DNA of 64,000 nucleotides from Lepeophtheirus salmonis. Its lineage: Eukaryota; Arthropoda; Copepoda; Siphonostomatoida; Caligidae. Below are positions 24,528-34,450 of the stretch, piece by piece; position 1 is the first letter of the stretch, and each line of letters begins with the position of its first letter. The position numbers and the translations under genes were made by a program. A model generated the notes under the pieces. It saw only the letters and a program-made list of their open reading frames with translations, made no database searches and was not told where the DNA came from. The stretch is from the NCBI RefSeq assembly GCF_016086655.4, contig NC_052136.2, positions 56,846,492-56,910,491 of the forward strand. Direction: 5' to 3'.

Positions 24528-25105
24528 TTATTTTGAGCCATTTTTATAGCAAACTTCTGTTGCAAAAGATAGTAATTCAACAATTTTATACAAGTTATGT
24601 TTAATATGTTCCCTTCCAGTCTGAATAATGGTTTCAATACGGGTACAAACAGAAGCAGGGTTGTCCTTGATTAAGTCAGAAGACAAGTTGTTCCAATCCT
24701 CCGTGATCAAAGCCTTCAGAGAATCGACATTCGGGTGATAAGTCTTGTTCGTCTTGCCCTCCAAGACGCGCACCAAACATCAAAGTTCAGGGGGTTCACT
24801 TTGGGTAAGGACGAAGTCCAGAAGTCTGCCGGACTGAAGGCAGACATGTTATCCTTGCAGAAATGCTGCACCTGTTTGGGCGTGTATGCCGGAACGCCGT
24901 CTTGGGTAAACATATATGTTAGTTGTCCCTGGGGAACGTACTCTTCAACCATAGTAAGAACTGGTACCTGACGACCTTGTAGTAGACATCCATGTTTTAC
25001 TTTCTCCCTGGGCTTGAAGAATTAGGAAGGCATTTTGTTGCCGTCAGATGCCGCGAAGTCGAAAAATCGCAAAAAAAACGAAACGAACATAAAATTGTGT
25101 GTGAG
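24528..25105 (-). pseudogene. Degraded mariner-type transposase (C-terminal half)
   Basis: Minus-strand frames recover KMP.FFKP, YMFTQDGVPAYTPKQVQHFC (second catalytic Asp in QDG), FCKDNMSAFSPADFW, then LPKVNPLNFDVWCA, the decayed SPDLNPLDF block in which the third Asp has become Asn, then TNKTYHPNVDSLKALI and the tail. A frameshift near 24770 separates the two main pieces, and the final tail is also frame-disrupted. Further upstream (25.05-25.27 kb) the frame is lost. It is inactive. Motif details match the lineage of the 54-kb copy (shared FCKxN and SLKA(S/L)I patterns). Confidence 0.85.
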
Positions 25106-27048
25106 TTCTTTCGAATGGCACCAAGAACAAAATTGTCAGACTTTTAGAACTGAGGCTAGACGGCCTGGAAGAGGATTTTAACTTTTGAGTCCTCATCCTG
25201 AAGACTATACTATTGTTTGACGATGTCATTGACCTAAAATTGAGTTTAACCAAAAATATATTCATATAGTTCTATTTGTGATCTTATTTTATATATTTTT
25301 TCTCTAATCACCACAAACTACAAAAAAAAGTAATTTTTAATGCTGTCCTAATATTCCCTATATAGCTTGTGTCAACTTGTTCAATTTGTTCTTGAAAGAA
25401 AGAATCTGCAGCTCTGATTCAGTCATTATCATCATTGTCCAAAGATAATTGGTGCTTAATTAGAATGCATAATAGTTCCTTATGAATCTTCTAACTTCAA
25501 GTCCAAAGGTGTAGTTTAATGGAGTGCGACTCAAATTATTTATCTAAAATTATTCCTGTCCCGAAGTAAGACAAAAAAAACTATTGGTTAGTAATAGTTA
25601 TGGATTCGAGAACTACTCGTGCTAAAGCCTACAACTTTTGAAAATTACTCAAACTCTCTCTTTGAAAAATTCGAGTTTACTACAAATTGAATAATACAAA
25701 CTCGAAACACTCGTCAAATGGCAAGTATCACTCAAAAAGACTGTAAAAAATATTCAATGGATTCTTTTGTATTTAAAGAAGAGTTGATGCATTAGAGAGG
25801 ATAATTTATATTTGATATTTTTATGTGGAAATTCTCAAAAACTCGAACTCGACCGAATTATAAAATTTTGATTCAAATACAAAATTAGTTATTACAATTT
25901 ATGTCTCATAAATTGCAAATCATTTTTTCTCCAAAAAAACAACCAAACTATACCACAAAAATATGTATGCAAGGGTAGTTTGTTTTTCGACTATTTTTTT
26001 CGACTTTCAATAATGTTAGTAACTATTCCTTAAGAAAGTAACCTCTGCAAAATATCATTGTTTTATGATGCTATCTGTAGGTAGCACATCTTGTTTATAG
26101 TTTGAAAGGCGAAAAATTTAGCTATCTCGTCAATAAAGATTAAAATACAGAATAAATCATTATTTTTTGTTTATTAATTATGATAAACGTTGTTCTAAAG
26201 TATAAGTAATATTAGTAGCGGGTTTTTTTTCTAAGGCTACTCCATAAAGCACAAAGAGAGAATATTAAAAGAAATTTTTGATATTTCCTAATTGGAAATG
26301 TACAATAAGGATGCGGGCTATACGCAGATTATCAAATTTTCCTAACTTTTTTCTCTTTTACTATTAAATAGGACAATTTTGGAAAAAAAAAACCACTTTT
26401 TTATATACTTTATATAGGTTAAAAAATTTAAATCAAAATTATTGTCTGCAAAATAACAAAAAATGTATTTTTGGTATCCATATTCAATAAGTAAAGAGTT
26501 TTTATCATTTTTCATAATTTGAGCGAGATGTACAACCCAAAGATCCCCCCCGTAGAGCAATTCAATTTCCCTACAATTTGACAACTTTTCTGCACTAATG
26601 TAACACTGTATATTGAAATATATAACATGGCTAATTGTATACATATTCCAATGTATAAGTAGATATTAGACACAACCATATGTACAAAACAAATCAATTT
26701 TCTTCAGCATTGATTTTTCAGATACATAGGTATAGGACTCCGAATAAAGCGTATTTATTACAAAAAATGAATAAACGTAGAAACCTAAATGCATTTGAAT
26801 GTCAAATTGTTTCGTGGACACTTGTACATATATTTATACTTATATGTATAGAAAATCATAATTTTGCATTTTACTTCCGTTGTTTAGGAATACCCGCTGT
26901 GTTTTTATTCTTTTATTTTACTCCTCTTAGGTTGATTGTGTCCCAGAGAGAGGGAGAGAGAAAAAGACATGCAAAGACAATAATAAAAAGCAAATGTATG
27001 TCTGTTTTTTATATCAATTATATATAAATATTTTTGTTTTGGTTGAAT

Positions 27049-27726
27049 ATACTGAGTGGTTCATTAAAATCTAAAGACGTTGAAGTTTTAAACATCCACA
27101 GGACAAAAAAAAATATTAAGAATATAATTTCAATAAAATTAATAGTAGAAATGAATGTGTGTTTGAGATCTCATTATCATAAATGTAGCCGCCCTTAGCG
27201 GAAATGATGACTTCCAGATGGCTGTGGAAGGCCTGGCACCCACTAAATATGTAGATTTCTCTCATGTGCCGTTGCTGGTTGACAGTAGCTTTTAGGGGTT
27301 CGGTGATTGTATGAGGGACACAGTAGGCAGTCCCCTCGACATCCACTCTAAAGTGTCAAAAAAAAATTAAAAGAGCTCAAAAGTGTCTTGAAGCGGAGAA
27401 GATGGGTTTCTTTCATTGTTGGTGTCGAAAGTGTCTTTTTCTATCCATTTTTTGTATGGTTCTCAGGACGGTTTGGTGTGAAATCCTGAGATCTCTTGCA
27501 TGGGCCGCCATGGACTTGTTTGGCCTGGGCTGTTTTCTTTAACTCCTCCGGATCCAGTTTAGCAATTTTTAAAGAGTCCCTCTTCCTCTCCCACGTTTGG
27601 TACTTGTTGACGGTGTACTTTCTGGAGACACCCATACTGCTTGGACTGTGCAATAAATAGTAGTCGATCACATTCTTGTGTCATTTTCATTTTCTTGACT
27701 CGTACGTAAATTGGAGAACTCAGATA
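27049..27726 (-). mobile_element. Internally deleted mariner-type element (copy 2), right end split by a younger insertion
   Basis: Minus strand: the start MTQECDRLLFIAQ, a frameshift, then LKIAKLDPEELKKTAQAKQ (helix-turn-helix region), then after a deletion of the catalytic core the tail CQAFHSHLEVIISAKGGYI. The outer terminus at 27049 reads ATACTGAGTGGTTCATTAAA. The other end stops abruptly at GAGAACTCAGATATATA, where the 27727-29021 element begins; the 48-kb copy continues from the matching GAGAGCTCAGAT with TTGTCTTGTAG. The nested order shows this copy is older than the 28-kb insertion. Confidence 0.75.
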
Positions 27727-27757
27727 TATACCGGTAGTTGCATAAATACGTGGACTA
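27727..27757 (+). repeat. Left terminal inverted repeat of the 28-kb mariner element
   Basis: Begins TATACCGGTAGTTGCATAAA; pairs with 28991-29021 with a single T/C mismatch. Confidence 0.9.
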
Positions 27758-27882
27758 ATTTTTAAACGCTTACATCTTGAGGTTCCGTAACCAGAAATAA
27801 AAAAATTCAGCATAAGTAACTCGGTAAATCTTTTGGCTTTGTTTTTGTTTTTCTTACTCGCATCAAACAAAGTCATTTAACG

Positions 27883-28989
27883 TTGAATGACGAAGCCAAA
27901 CATCATATGGTTCCCCCGCTTCTCCGCGCCGGTAGGTCTGTCAAGGAGATAATCAAGGACACTGGACTATCCAGGACTACTGGGTTCAAGGTCCAGAAGC
28001 TTGTCAAGGAGGGAAAAGATCTGAAGGAGGGTGTTAAGACCGGCAGACCACGGAAAATCAATGTGGATGAGGTGAAGGAGGCATTCATGGCCAACCCAAA
28101 GGCTTCCATGACAAAGGTGGCTGAAGACATAAATGTTCATAAGGCCACCATTTCCAGGGCTGTAAAAGAAGCTGGTGGACGATCTCTAAGGATGATTGAA
28201 AGGCTTTGATTGTCTCAACTTCAACATGATAAGCGCCTAGAACATTGCAAAGTCATGCTGAATGATATCAAGCATGCCCCGGCTAGACGCATCATCATTT
28301 TTTCAGATGAAAAGAATTTCACTGTTGATCCAGTGTTCAACAGGTCAAGTAACCATGTAGTTGCCTTCAATGACAACAGGGACATGGTTGAGGAGCTTCA
28401 TACAATCACCACAGTCAAACGTCCAGCATCTGAGATGATGTTTGGTGCCATTGCATCAAATGGGGCAAAAATGAATCTAATTTGGTTCAAAACTGGTTTC
28501 CGACTTAAATCAGAGGCCTACTTGGAGATTTTGAAGGACGAGGTGCTTCCATAGGCCTCAAAATCTCTAATGGGCCCCTTTATCTTCCAGCAGGATGGGG
28601 CACTTGCCCATACCTCTGGAATGACTCAGGATTGGTTCGCTGCCAACATGACATTGTGGAAAAAAAACATTTGGCCACCTCAATCACCTGATTTGAATCC
28701 CCTTGACTACAGTGTGTGGTGGCAAATTGAGAAGAAGACCTGTGCTACCCGCCACCCAAATTTGGACTTATTGAAGGCCAGCGTCAATGAGCAATGGGCA
28801 GCCAAGGAAGACCATTATATCATCAATGTGTGCAAGGCCTTCCGCGGGCGCTTGGAGGGTGTCATAGCAGCTGATGCGGTTATATTCAGTAATTATATTC
28901 AATTTTATAACAGAATAAATTCTCTATTATATAATCCTCAAAAAAATACGTCATACGAATTTTATTACACATTTAATTATTTGTCATAA
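27883..28989 (+). pseudogene. Mariner-type transposase, 368 codons, two in-frame stops
   Basis: A single reading frame starting MNDEAKHHMVPPLLRAGRS, with an in-frame TGA just before the ATG. Codons 1-60 form the first helix-turn-helix (SVKEIIKDTGLSRTTGFKV), followed by the AT-hook-like TGRPRK and a second helix-turn-helix (SMTKVAEDINVHKATISRAV). Catalytic motifs: IIFSDEKNF (Asp about codon 142), FQQDGALAHT (Asp about 238) and SPDLNPLDY (Asp about 275), leaving 36 residues between the second and third Asp by my count, close to the DD37D of maT-like elements. The frame is interrupted only by TGA at 28207-28209 and TAG at 28552-28554, both explicable as C-to-T changes (from CGA and CAG). No frameshift occurs. 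As it stands it would yield a 108-residue DNA-binding fragment. Confidence 0.92.
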
Positions 28990-28990
28990 A

Positions 28991-29021
28991 TAGTCCGCGT
29001 ATTTATGCAACTACCGGTATA
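28991..29021 (-). repeat. Right terminal inverted repeat of the 28-kb mariner element
   Basis: Reads TAGTCCGCGTATTTATGCAA on the plus strand; reverse complement of 27727-27757 apart from one base. It begins one base after the transposase stop codon. Confidence 0.9.
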
Positions 29022-29229
29022 TATATATATTTTTTAATTGGGATTTTATTAAAATTTAATATAAAAATATAAAGATGAAAATAATAATAAAATACATCAA
29101 GAGGGATTGCGATAAAGTTAACCATGAATAAACGTTATAGTTTAAAATTAACCACCTAGATCCAAGCCCAACCTTTCAATATTAAAAGTTCATGCTTTGT
29201 ACAGACTATATAAAATTATAGTAAAGTCT

Positions 29230-30300
29230 ACCTCTACAAAATAGGAGTATATAATCCTCTATCCTCGTAACGCGGGATCCTTAAAGAAAAGGCTGCGTAT
29301 CTTTCTGCAGATGCAATGAAAATATTCCTCAGAGATTGAAAGCTTATTGGACACTCAGAAGTGAGGCAGCTAGCTGTATATGTTTTAGTGATAACTAGAG
29401 CAAAGCAGACTGTCCTAGTTTCTGGGGTCGTCTTTTCCTGCCCTATGGGCATTCCAAAAAAGAATGTAGGCAAAACAAGTATTGGGGAAGGTAGTCACTC
29501 AAATTAAAAAGATCAATATTTAAATTGAGGAAATATCGAAGACCAGATAATGCCGTACATCTTGCAAATGCATAGAGAACTGAGTTAAAATGATTTCCAC
29601 AGTCCTTACAGGGAGAGTTGAAGTAAATACAGCCCGTCGAAAGTTGAAACTGAGATGTAAATTTCCTATCTTCCTTGACAAAAGTGAGGGACTCCATTAT
29701 TCGTAATTCCCACTTTTACGGCAGGTCAAGAATATGTTTGACAAAGTTTCTTTGCATTATGTTCTAAGGGAGTCTGAAGTAACATCTTTAAATGCCAAGG
29801 TATAGGGGATTTATGAAAATTAGCTGCTTTTAGCTAAGGGAAATTAAATTTTCCAGACTTAACCCTTGACTCTTGTATTGTAACCATATCATGAATAGTT
29901 AAAATTCCTTTGGAAAGATCCTCAATCTCGAGACTAATTGGGCTATCAAAAGGTCCAAGGAACGCCTTCTCTTTTTTTTTTTGTTAAACTGATGAATAAT
30001 GTCCACAGTACAAGCCAAGTCATACTTCATAAAAGCTTTCCACAAAATTCTTTGGGAGGCAGCCCAGGAAGGAGATATTTCAAACAGAAAAGAATAAGAT
30101 AAATCTGTTCCCATCATAATGTATTCAAAGATTTTACTACTAGAAATGACAGAACACCATTCTTTTTCTGAATTACAAGATAAAACAATTATAATCTTCC
30201 TGTATATTTTAGGTTGAACATGACTTAACTGAATTAGGCCTTCCCCATGTTGTCTCCTTGGTTTAAAAAAAAAATCGAAATATGAATTAATTTCAATCAT
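29230..30300 (-). pseudogene. Unidentified coding-like block, degraded
   Basis: Minus-strand open frames at 29899-30300 (133 codons) and 29443-29697 are in the same frame, and a third at 29234-29473 is shifted and overlaps. The region is less AT-rich than its surroundings. The predicted peptides look protein-like (SPSWAASQRILWKAFMKYDL; a C..C-containing stretch SPCKDCGNHFNSVLYAFARC) rather than A/T-run artefacts. A retrotransposon C-terminal region is one possibility, but I do not recognise any diagnostic motif. Stops between the blocks indicate it is no longer intact. Confidence 0.35.
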
Positions 30301-31000
30301 GCAACAACCTTAATCCATTATAAGTACATTCCATGGCTACGTGACGTCACTTTATCATTTTCCTTTGTGACGTATATCATTTGTTCTTCACTTTGCAGAA
30401 TTTCCCTTACTCATTCAATTAAAAGGGTGAATTCATAGAGACTGCATACTTAGTTATATAAAAAGTTTTGCGTAGACGACTTCTATAGACAAATATTGAT
30501 TACATGGTCTTTGTTTCGCAACTTGGGTTATGGTTTTGATGAACCTTAAGTGTGACTCGAGTATGAGTTAGAATGCCCAGCTATGATATTATCAAGAACA
30601 TCAATATTCAAATTCAATCAAATAATAAAGTAAATGATTTTTGATTCATTATTATGTTTTCCTGTACGTCATATTGTTTCTTTCTATCTCAAAATTGGAA
30701 ACAGGGGAGCGTAAAGTTGAAAGTCAATTAACACAACCTTTTTATAACATTATGAAAAAAAAGGTCTTAGAACGGCCGCAGACTTATACCCAGATGTATT
30801 AATGTTATTTAAGCCGTAGAAAACGAATATGACCATTAAAACTTTCAATTCATGAAGGTTTGTCCTTTAAAGCCTTTTTTAAAAATCAAGATTTTAGGGT
30901 ATAACTAAATGTGGGGTTATTCTGCAGGGAAAAATATTGTTGGATTGTTTAATAAGGAAATAATTTTGTTATGTGAAGAGAATCGAACAATATATTATTA

Positions 31001-31413
31001 GAGTAGGAGGATCAGGATCTCGACTTTTTCGAGATATTCGGACAACTAATACATTGCAGGATCATGAAAGTAGAATCAAGATCCAATTATGAGGAGGAGG
31101 TTTTGAGTTTGTCTTTTATGGACAAAATTATAGATTAATTTTCAGGAGTACTTTTTACGGTAGTTGTCGTGTACAAATCCGTCTCTTTCAGTCGCTTCCG
31201 ACATTTGTACTCTTGCAAATCGATAAACTCCCCTAATGATGTCGCAGTGTCTTTCATAATGACCTTCCTCTGTTCTTGTATCGGACTCCGAGACATTATA
31301 TAAGACACAATCACATGCTTTTCAAAATAATGTAGACTTTCATAATCCTCTTAAAGTACTAATTTTCCGGATATCTCGAAAAAGTAGGAACCCTTCTTCT
31401 CCTACTCAAATAA
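31001..31413. mobile_element. ~0.41-kb inverted-repeat (MITE-like) element
   Basis: Arms at about 31001-31076 and 31331-31413 are inverted copies, roughly 75% identical over 75 bp. Shared blocks are GAGTAGGAG, ACTTTTTCGAGATAT with CGGA, and GGATNATGAAAGT. The flanks are AT-rich (TATTATTA / AAATAATA), so a target duplication cannot be fixed. The interior carries a minus-strand open frame. Confidence 0.6.
31135..31350 (-). CDS. Small protein-like open frame inside the 31-kb inverted-repeat element
   Basis: Starting from the ATG at 31296 the frame encodes 53 residues, MSRSPIQEQRKVIMKDTATS through LYTTTTVKSTPEN, ending TAA at 31135-31137. The frame is open further upstream to about 31350 (EDYESLHYFEKHVIVSYI), giving about 72 codons without a stop, after an AG that could be an acceptor (TACTTTAAGAG). 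The amino-acid composition (Glu, Asp, Thr, Lys, few Phe/Asn runs) is much more protein-like than other short frames here. Function unknown. It could be a captured exon, an alternative exon, or chance. Confidence 0.3.
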   Translation of the reverse strand, partial: EDYESLHYFEKHVIVSYIMSRSPIQEQRKVIMKDTATSLGEFIDLQEYKCRKRLKETDLYTTTTVKSTPEN

Positions 31414-33509
31414 TAAATGTACTCTTTGCTGAGCGACGCATCGTTTCGCCTCACTTAGCGAAGTCATTTCCTTAATATTAAAAGGTTGCAATAATTGAAT
31501 TCCAATTTTACGCTCTCCTTGTCCACTATTTGTAGATAGAAAGTATGATGAGCAAGCAACTTATATAATGTACCCATGGTTTTTTATTATTCTCTAGTAA
31601 TCATTTGAAATAGTGGAGGAGGTTTGCGAGTCTCGAAGGCTTATTGATGGAGAAGTTAATACATAAAGGTAACAAAGGGCTTTTGATTGGCAGTTCTGCA
31701 AAGTAAAGTTGTAGTGGATTAAAAACTTTAGTTTGCTGTAATAATCAGCTTGAACGACAAAGGTGTTTAATATACTTGTAGAAAATATGATCTATGGTGG
31801 GTGCGATGCTTTTTATAGTTGTAACATGAAGAACAGTGTTCGAACATACTTTAAACTGTCAGAGCTACCAAGTGTTGGATGATAGAGTATATTAACACTA
31901 GAATGAGGGCTTAATTTTTGATACACATTTGAGATTAAATAAAATAATGTCAGAAACTCTTTGATTGTATGAGTTTATAAGTAATTGAATGTTCATATTT
32001 CCTTTTATTTTCCACAAAAAACAAAATTAAAATTAAATTACTAATTTTTTGGTTAATATAAAAAGTCATAAAAGTCAAATTACTATTTATTTATTTTTAA
32101 AAATAATAAACAAAATACGACATTTTCTTCTTCTTTTTGAAAGTGCAACCTTTTTTCTTTTCAGTAGATTTAAAGACAGGTAATATAAAGTGGACAAGCA
32201 ATTAATTTTTTAATATTTTTTTTTATCTACTTTAAAAGTGACAATAATTGCTAATTCATTCAGAAGATTATTTAACCATTTTTAACGAAATAAAAATATT
32301 GGATCTGATTAGCCGATTTCATTTTATAGGCCTTCTTTATAGGAACTTTAAAAAATAACTTGAAATAGAGGAAACCCATAGCGTATGAACAAACTAATAA
32401 AGGATATTCATAACCGCAAGGTTGTGGAGAGATAAAAGTCTTGGTAAACAAACAAATAATTAAGCAAACCTCAAAGCCTAATGGTCTATAGGGTATGAGC
32501 GAATTAATCAAATATACATTACTTCAAGATGGCCTATAGTAAGTTAAGTCATAGTAATTAAAAAACTAAGTAAGGAACTTTTCTGTTACAATAGGTCGAT
32601 AAAGAAATCAAAAGGGCCCAGAATAAAGATATATTCAATGTTTTGGTCAACTATATTTCTATGTTACTTCTTGTAAAGAAAGTATATCTTTTGATTCAAA
32701 GATCACTTGATTTAAATAATGAATAAATAGAGAACAAAGCTAGGGAATTGCATATTGAAGACTCGACTGACATTTAAGTCTTATTAAACTGCAAGATTGG
32801 AAGTTAAATTATTCAAGTTTTAATGTGTAGAACCGAGGCTTGGAACTCAACAAATATCCAATTAATATCTAAGCGTGATTTATCTTTTTATTTGATTGAA
32901 TTTTGCTATTGATAATTATGTTACATATGATATGAACATTGTACATATATCAAACATGATTTCCCGTTACTAGGGATTGTGATATATTTATTGAGATATC
33001 GTTAATTTAGTACAGATAAGATTAAGAGGAAAAGCCAACGAAACAGATCATTACTCATCAGTAAAAACTTATTAGAAGTGAGAAGTCATTAATAAAAAGG
33101 ACTATGGAGGAAAAGAAAGGGGATCTGTGTATCCAGAGAAGAATTTGGTTATGGAATGGTTATAACATAATAAGATTCAACATGCTATATTATAAATGAA
33201 TGTCACTGATGTAGTCGTATGACCAGTTTTCATGAGGTCTATTTATATGATTTTGAGGATATCTAACGTGTAGAACTGTGTGTACTGGTGCTTGGAGTAA
33301 AAGATATCATTTGATGTGAAGCAAAAAAATCCCTTATTTCTTTTGCTTCATCAAACAAACAAATTCAATTATGCTCAGTGCTTACAATAACCAATCATAG
33401 TTAGTAAGTTGATAGGAGAGCCGATATCAAAATAAAATCAATACATACGAAATGAAAAAAAAAAACATACATATATATGTAATTATTAGTAGAATGAGGG
33501 GGGTCTTAC

Positions 33510-33690
33510 CTTGGTCGTATTCAGTTTTTACAAAAATGGAGGAATCTTGCTCTGGAGGAGGACCGTACAAACAAGATGGATGAGACTGGATATTAGGCTC
33601 AAGAATATGTGAATCAGGTACTGAAGAAGGGAGTCCTGCCATGCTGAATTCTTCCGATATAAGGAATGGCATGAACCAGGATCATTTAAT
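33510..33690 (-). CDS. STAT: STAT transcription factor, coding exon 1 (N-terminal extension)
   Basis: First coding exon of a minus-strand STAT gene. A strong acceptor (long T-rich tract ending TTTCAAG) puts the exon start at 33690, so a non-coding 5' exon lies upstream. The first ATG is at 33672, preceded by an in-frame TGA. A second ATG ten codons later (33642) has a better Kozak context (A at -3, G at +4) and may be the main start, which would give a protein beginning MAGL. The exon encodes 54 codons plus one base, ending ...KTEYDQ, then CAAG|GTAAGA, a good donor. The phase-1 end joins exactly to the two-base start of the next exon, making an Asp codon. The peptide is Pro/Ser-rich with no recognised domain. 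Vertebrate STATs have almost nothing before the N-domain, so this is an unusual leader. Assignment rests on splice phase and strand, not on homology of this exon itself. Confidence 0.78.
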
Positions 33691-34240
33691 CTTGAAACAA
33701 AACAAAAATACATAAAGTCGATTTTTCAAATAAATAACTATTGAATGAGTGTTCATACTTTAGACAATCATTTACAAAGAGTTTCTTTGAATTTAGAGTT
33801 AAATGACAGATTTCTCCCCTCAGTAGAACTCCTGCCAATGAATGATGATTCTCTGTTTTTCCGATATATAAATGAAAAGCTCTTTGTTTTGAGGGTGTAC
33901 TTAATTGTTGTAAATCACTGGTCCGCCACACTTTTTCTTGCTATGAACACACTAAATTAAAAAGCAGGTTCGTATCATTGTATTTTTGAGTATGGTGATA
34001 TTTATTATTATTGAAGGATGATGGAGTTATCAGTAATGCCGAGAAAACATCACTACTTGTTCAAGCAGCAAAATATTTTTATTTTTCAACAGGTTTCCTT
34101 CAATTTATTATTGTTTTACGTATATATATATAGTCGGAGAGAAGAAGAAAGAAGAGCCCTTCAAGTTAGTTCCAAGTAAATGAATAACATATATCCAAAA
34201 CTTTCTTTAAGAGATTTTATGCTTAGCAAACTTGGCGCTC
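33691..34240 (-). other. Probable 5' intron sequence upstream of STAT coding exon 1
   Basis: Contains overlapping short open frames on both strands with no recognised domain. Since coding exon 1 starts at an acceptor site, this stretch is more likely intron than 5' UTR. Confidence 0.4.
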
Positions 34241-34450
34241 TTCTAGCTACTAAACATCATCTATCGTTGTTCCCATCAACACCAACCGCCACTATACAAT
34301 TTGTAAGGAAGGAGAAATAGTCCGCCGCAGCCCGTTTTTTCCTTTTTACTCTTATTCACTGTCCTTCAGCAGTATATAGGTACGCACGCCCTTTTCTTTC
34401 TTTTTTTTACCGGGCGCTCACTCTCACGTTGCGTTGCGACCGAAAAAGAA
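34240..34450 (-). promoter_or_regulatory. GC-richer patch, weak candidate for STAT promoter or 5' UTR exon
   Basis: About 0.55-0.75 kb upstream of the first coding exon the base composition shifts to GC- and CpG-richer sequence (CCGCCGCAGCCCG, CGGGCGCTCAC), rare in this window. On the minus strand it contains a TATATA motif near 34375 and a possible donor CAAC|GTGAGAG near 34434. Because coding exon 1 begins at an acceptor site, an upstream non-coding exon is required, and this is the most plausible nearby place. No transcript evidence is available, so this is inference only. Confidence 0.25.

Larger units (their letters stand above)
27727..29021 (+). mobile_element. Nearly complete mariner-type DNA transposon
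   Basis: A 1295-bp element bounded by inverted termini at 27727-27757 and 28991-29021, 30 of 31 bases matching. The outermost bases are TATA inside an AT run, so the expected TA target duplication cannot be resolved exactly. It contains one transposase frame (27883-28989) that ends next to the right terminus. It sits inside the 27.05-kb element and within a STAT intron. Size, termini and gene layout are those of Tc1/mariner elements. With only two in-frame stops and near-perfect termini it is the youngest TE in the window. Confidence 0.92.
22255..33509 (-). other. STAT intron between coding exons 1 and 2 (11.3 kb)
   Basis: Bounded on the minus strand by GTAAGA (before 33510) and ATTCCAG (before 22254). 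It contains the SINE at 23.57 kb, mariner pseudogenes at 24.5 and 27-29 kb, the unidentified coding-like block at 29.2-30.3 kb and the inverted-repeat element at 31.0-31.4 kb. The intervals 22.4-23.5, 25.3-27.0 and 31.5-33.5 kb are AT-rich with nothing I can identify. Confidence 0.7.

Noticed and set aside
27903..28130. Minus-strand frame within the 28-kb element
   Set aside because: Antisense shadow of the helix-turn-helix coding region of the transposase.
27727..29021. Programmed readthrough of the two transposase stop codons
   Set aside because: Two different stops at unrelated positions, each one C-to-T step from a sense codon, are better explained by mutation.
33686..33931. 81-codon minus-strand frame directly upstream of STAT exon 1
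   Set aside because: It is separated from exon 1 by a clear acceptor site, is in intron-like sequence and has no recognised domain.
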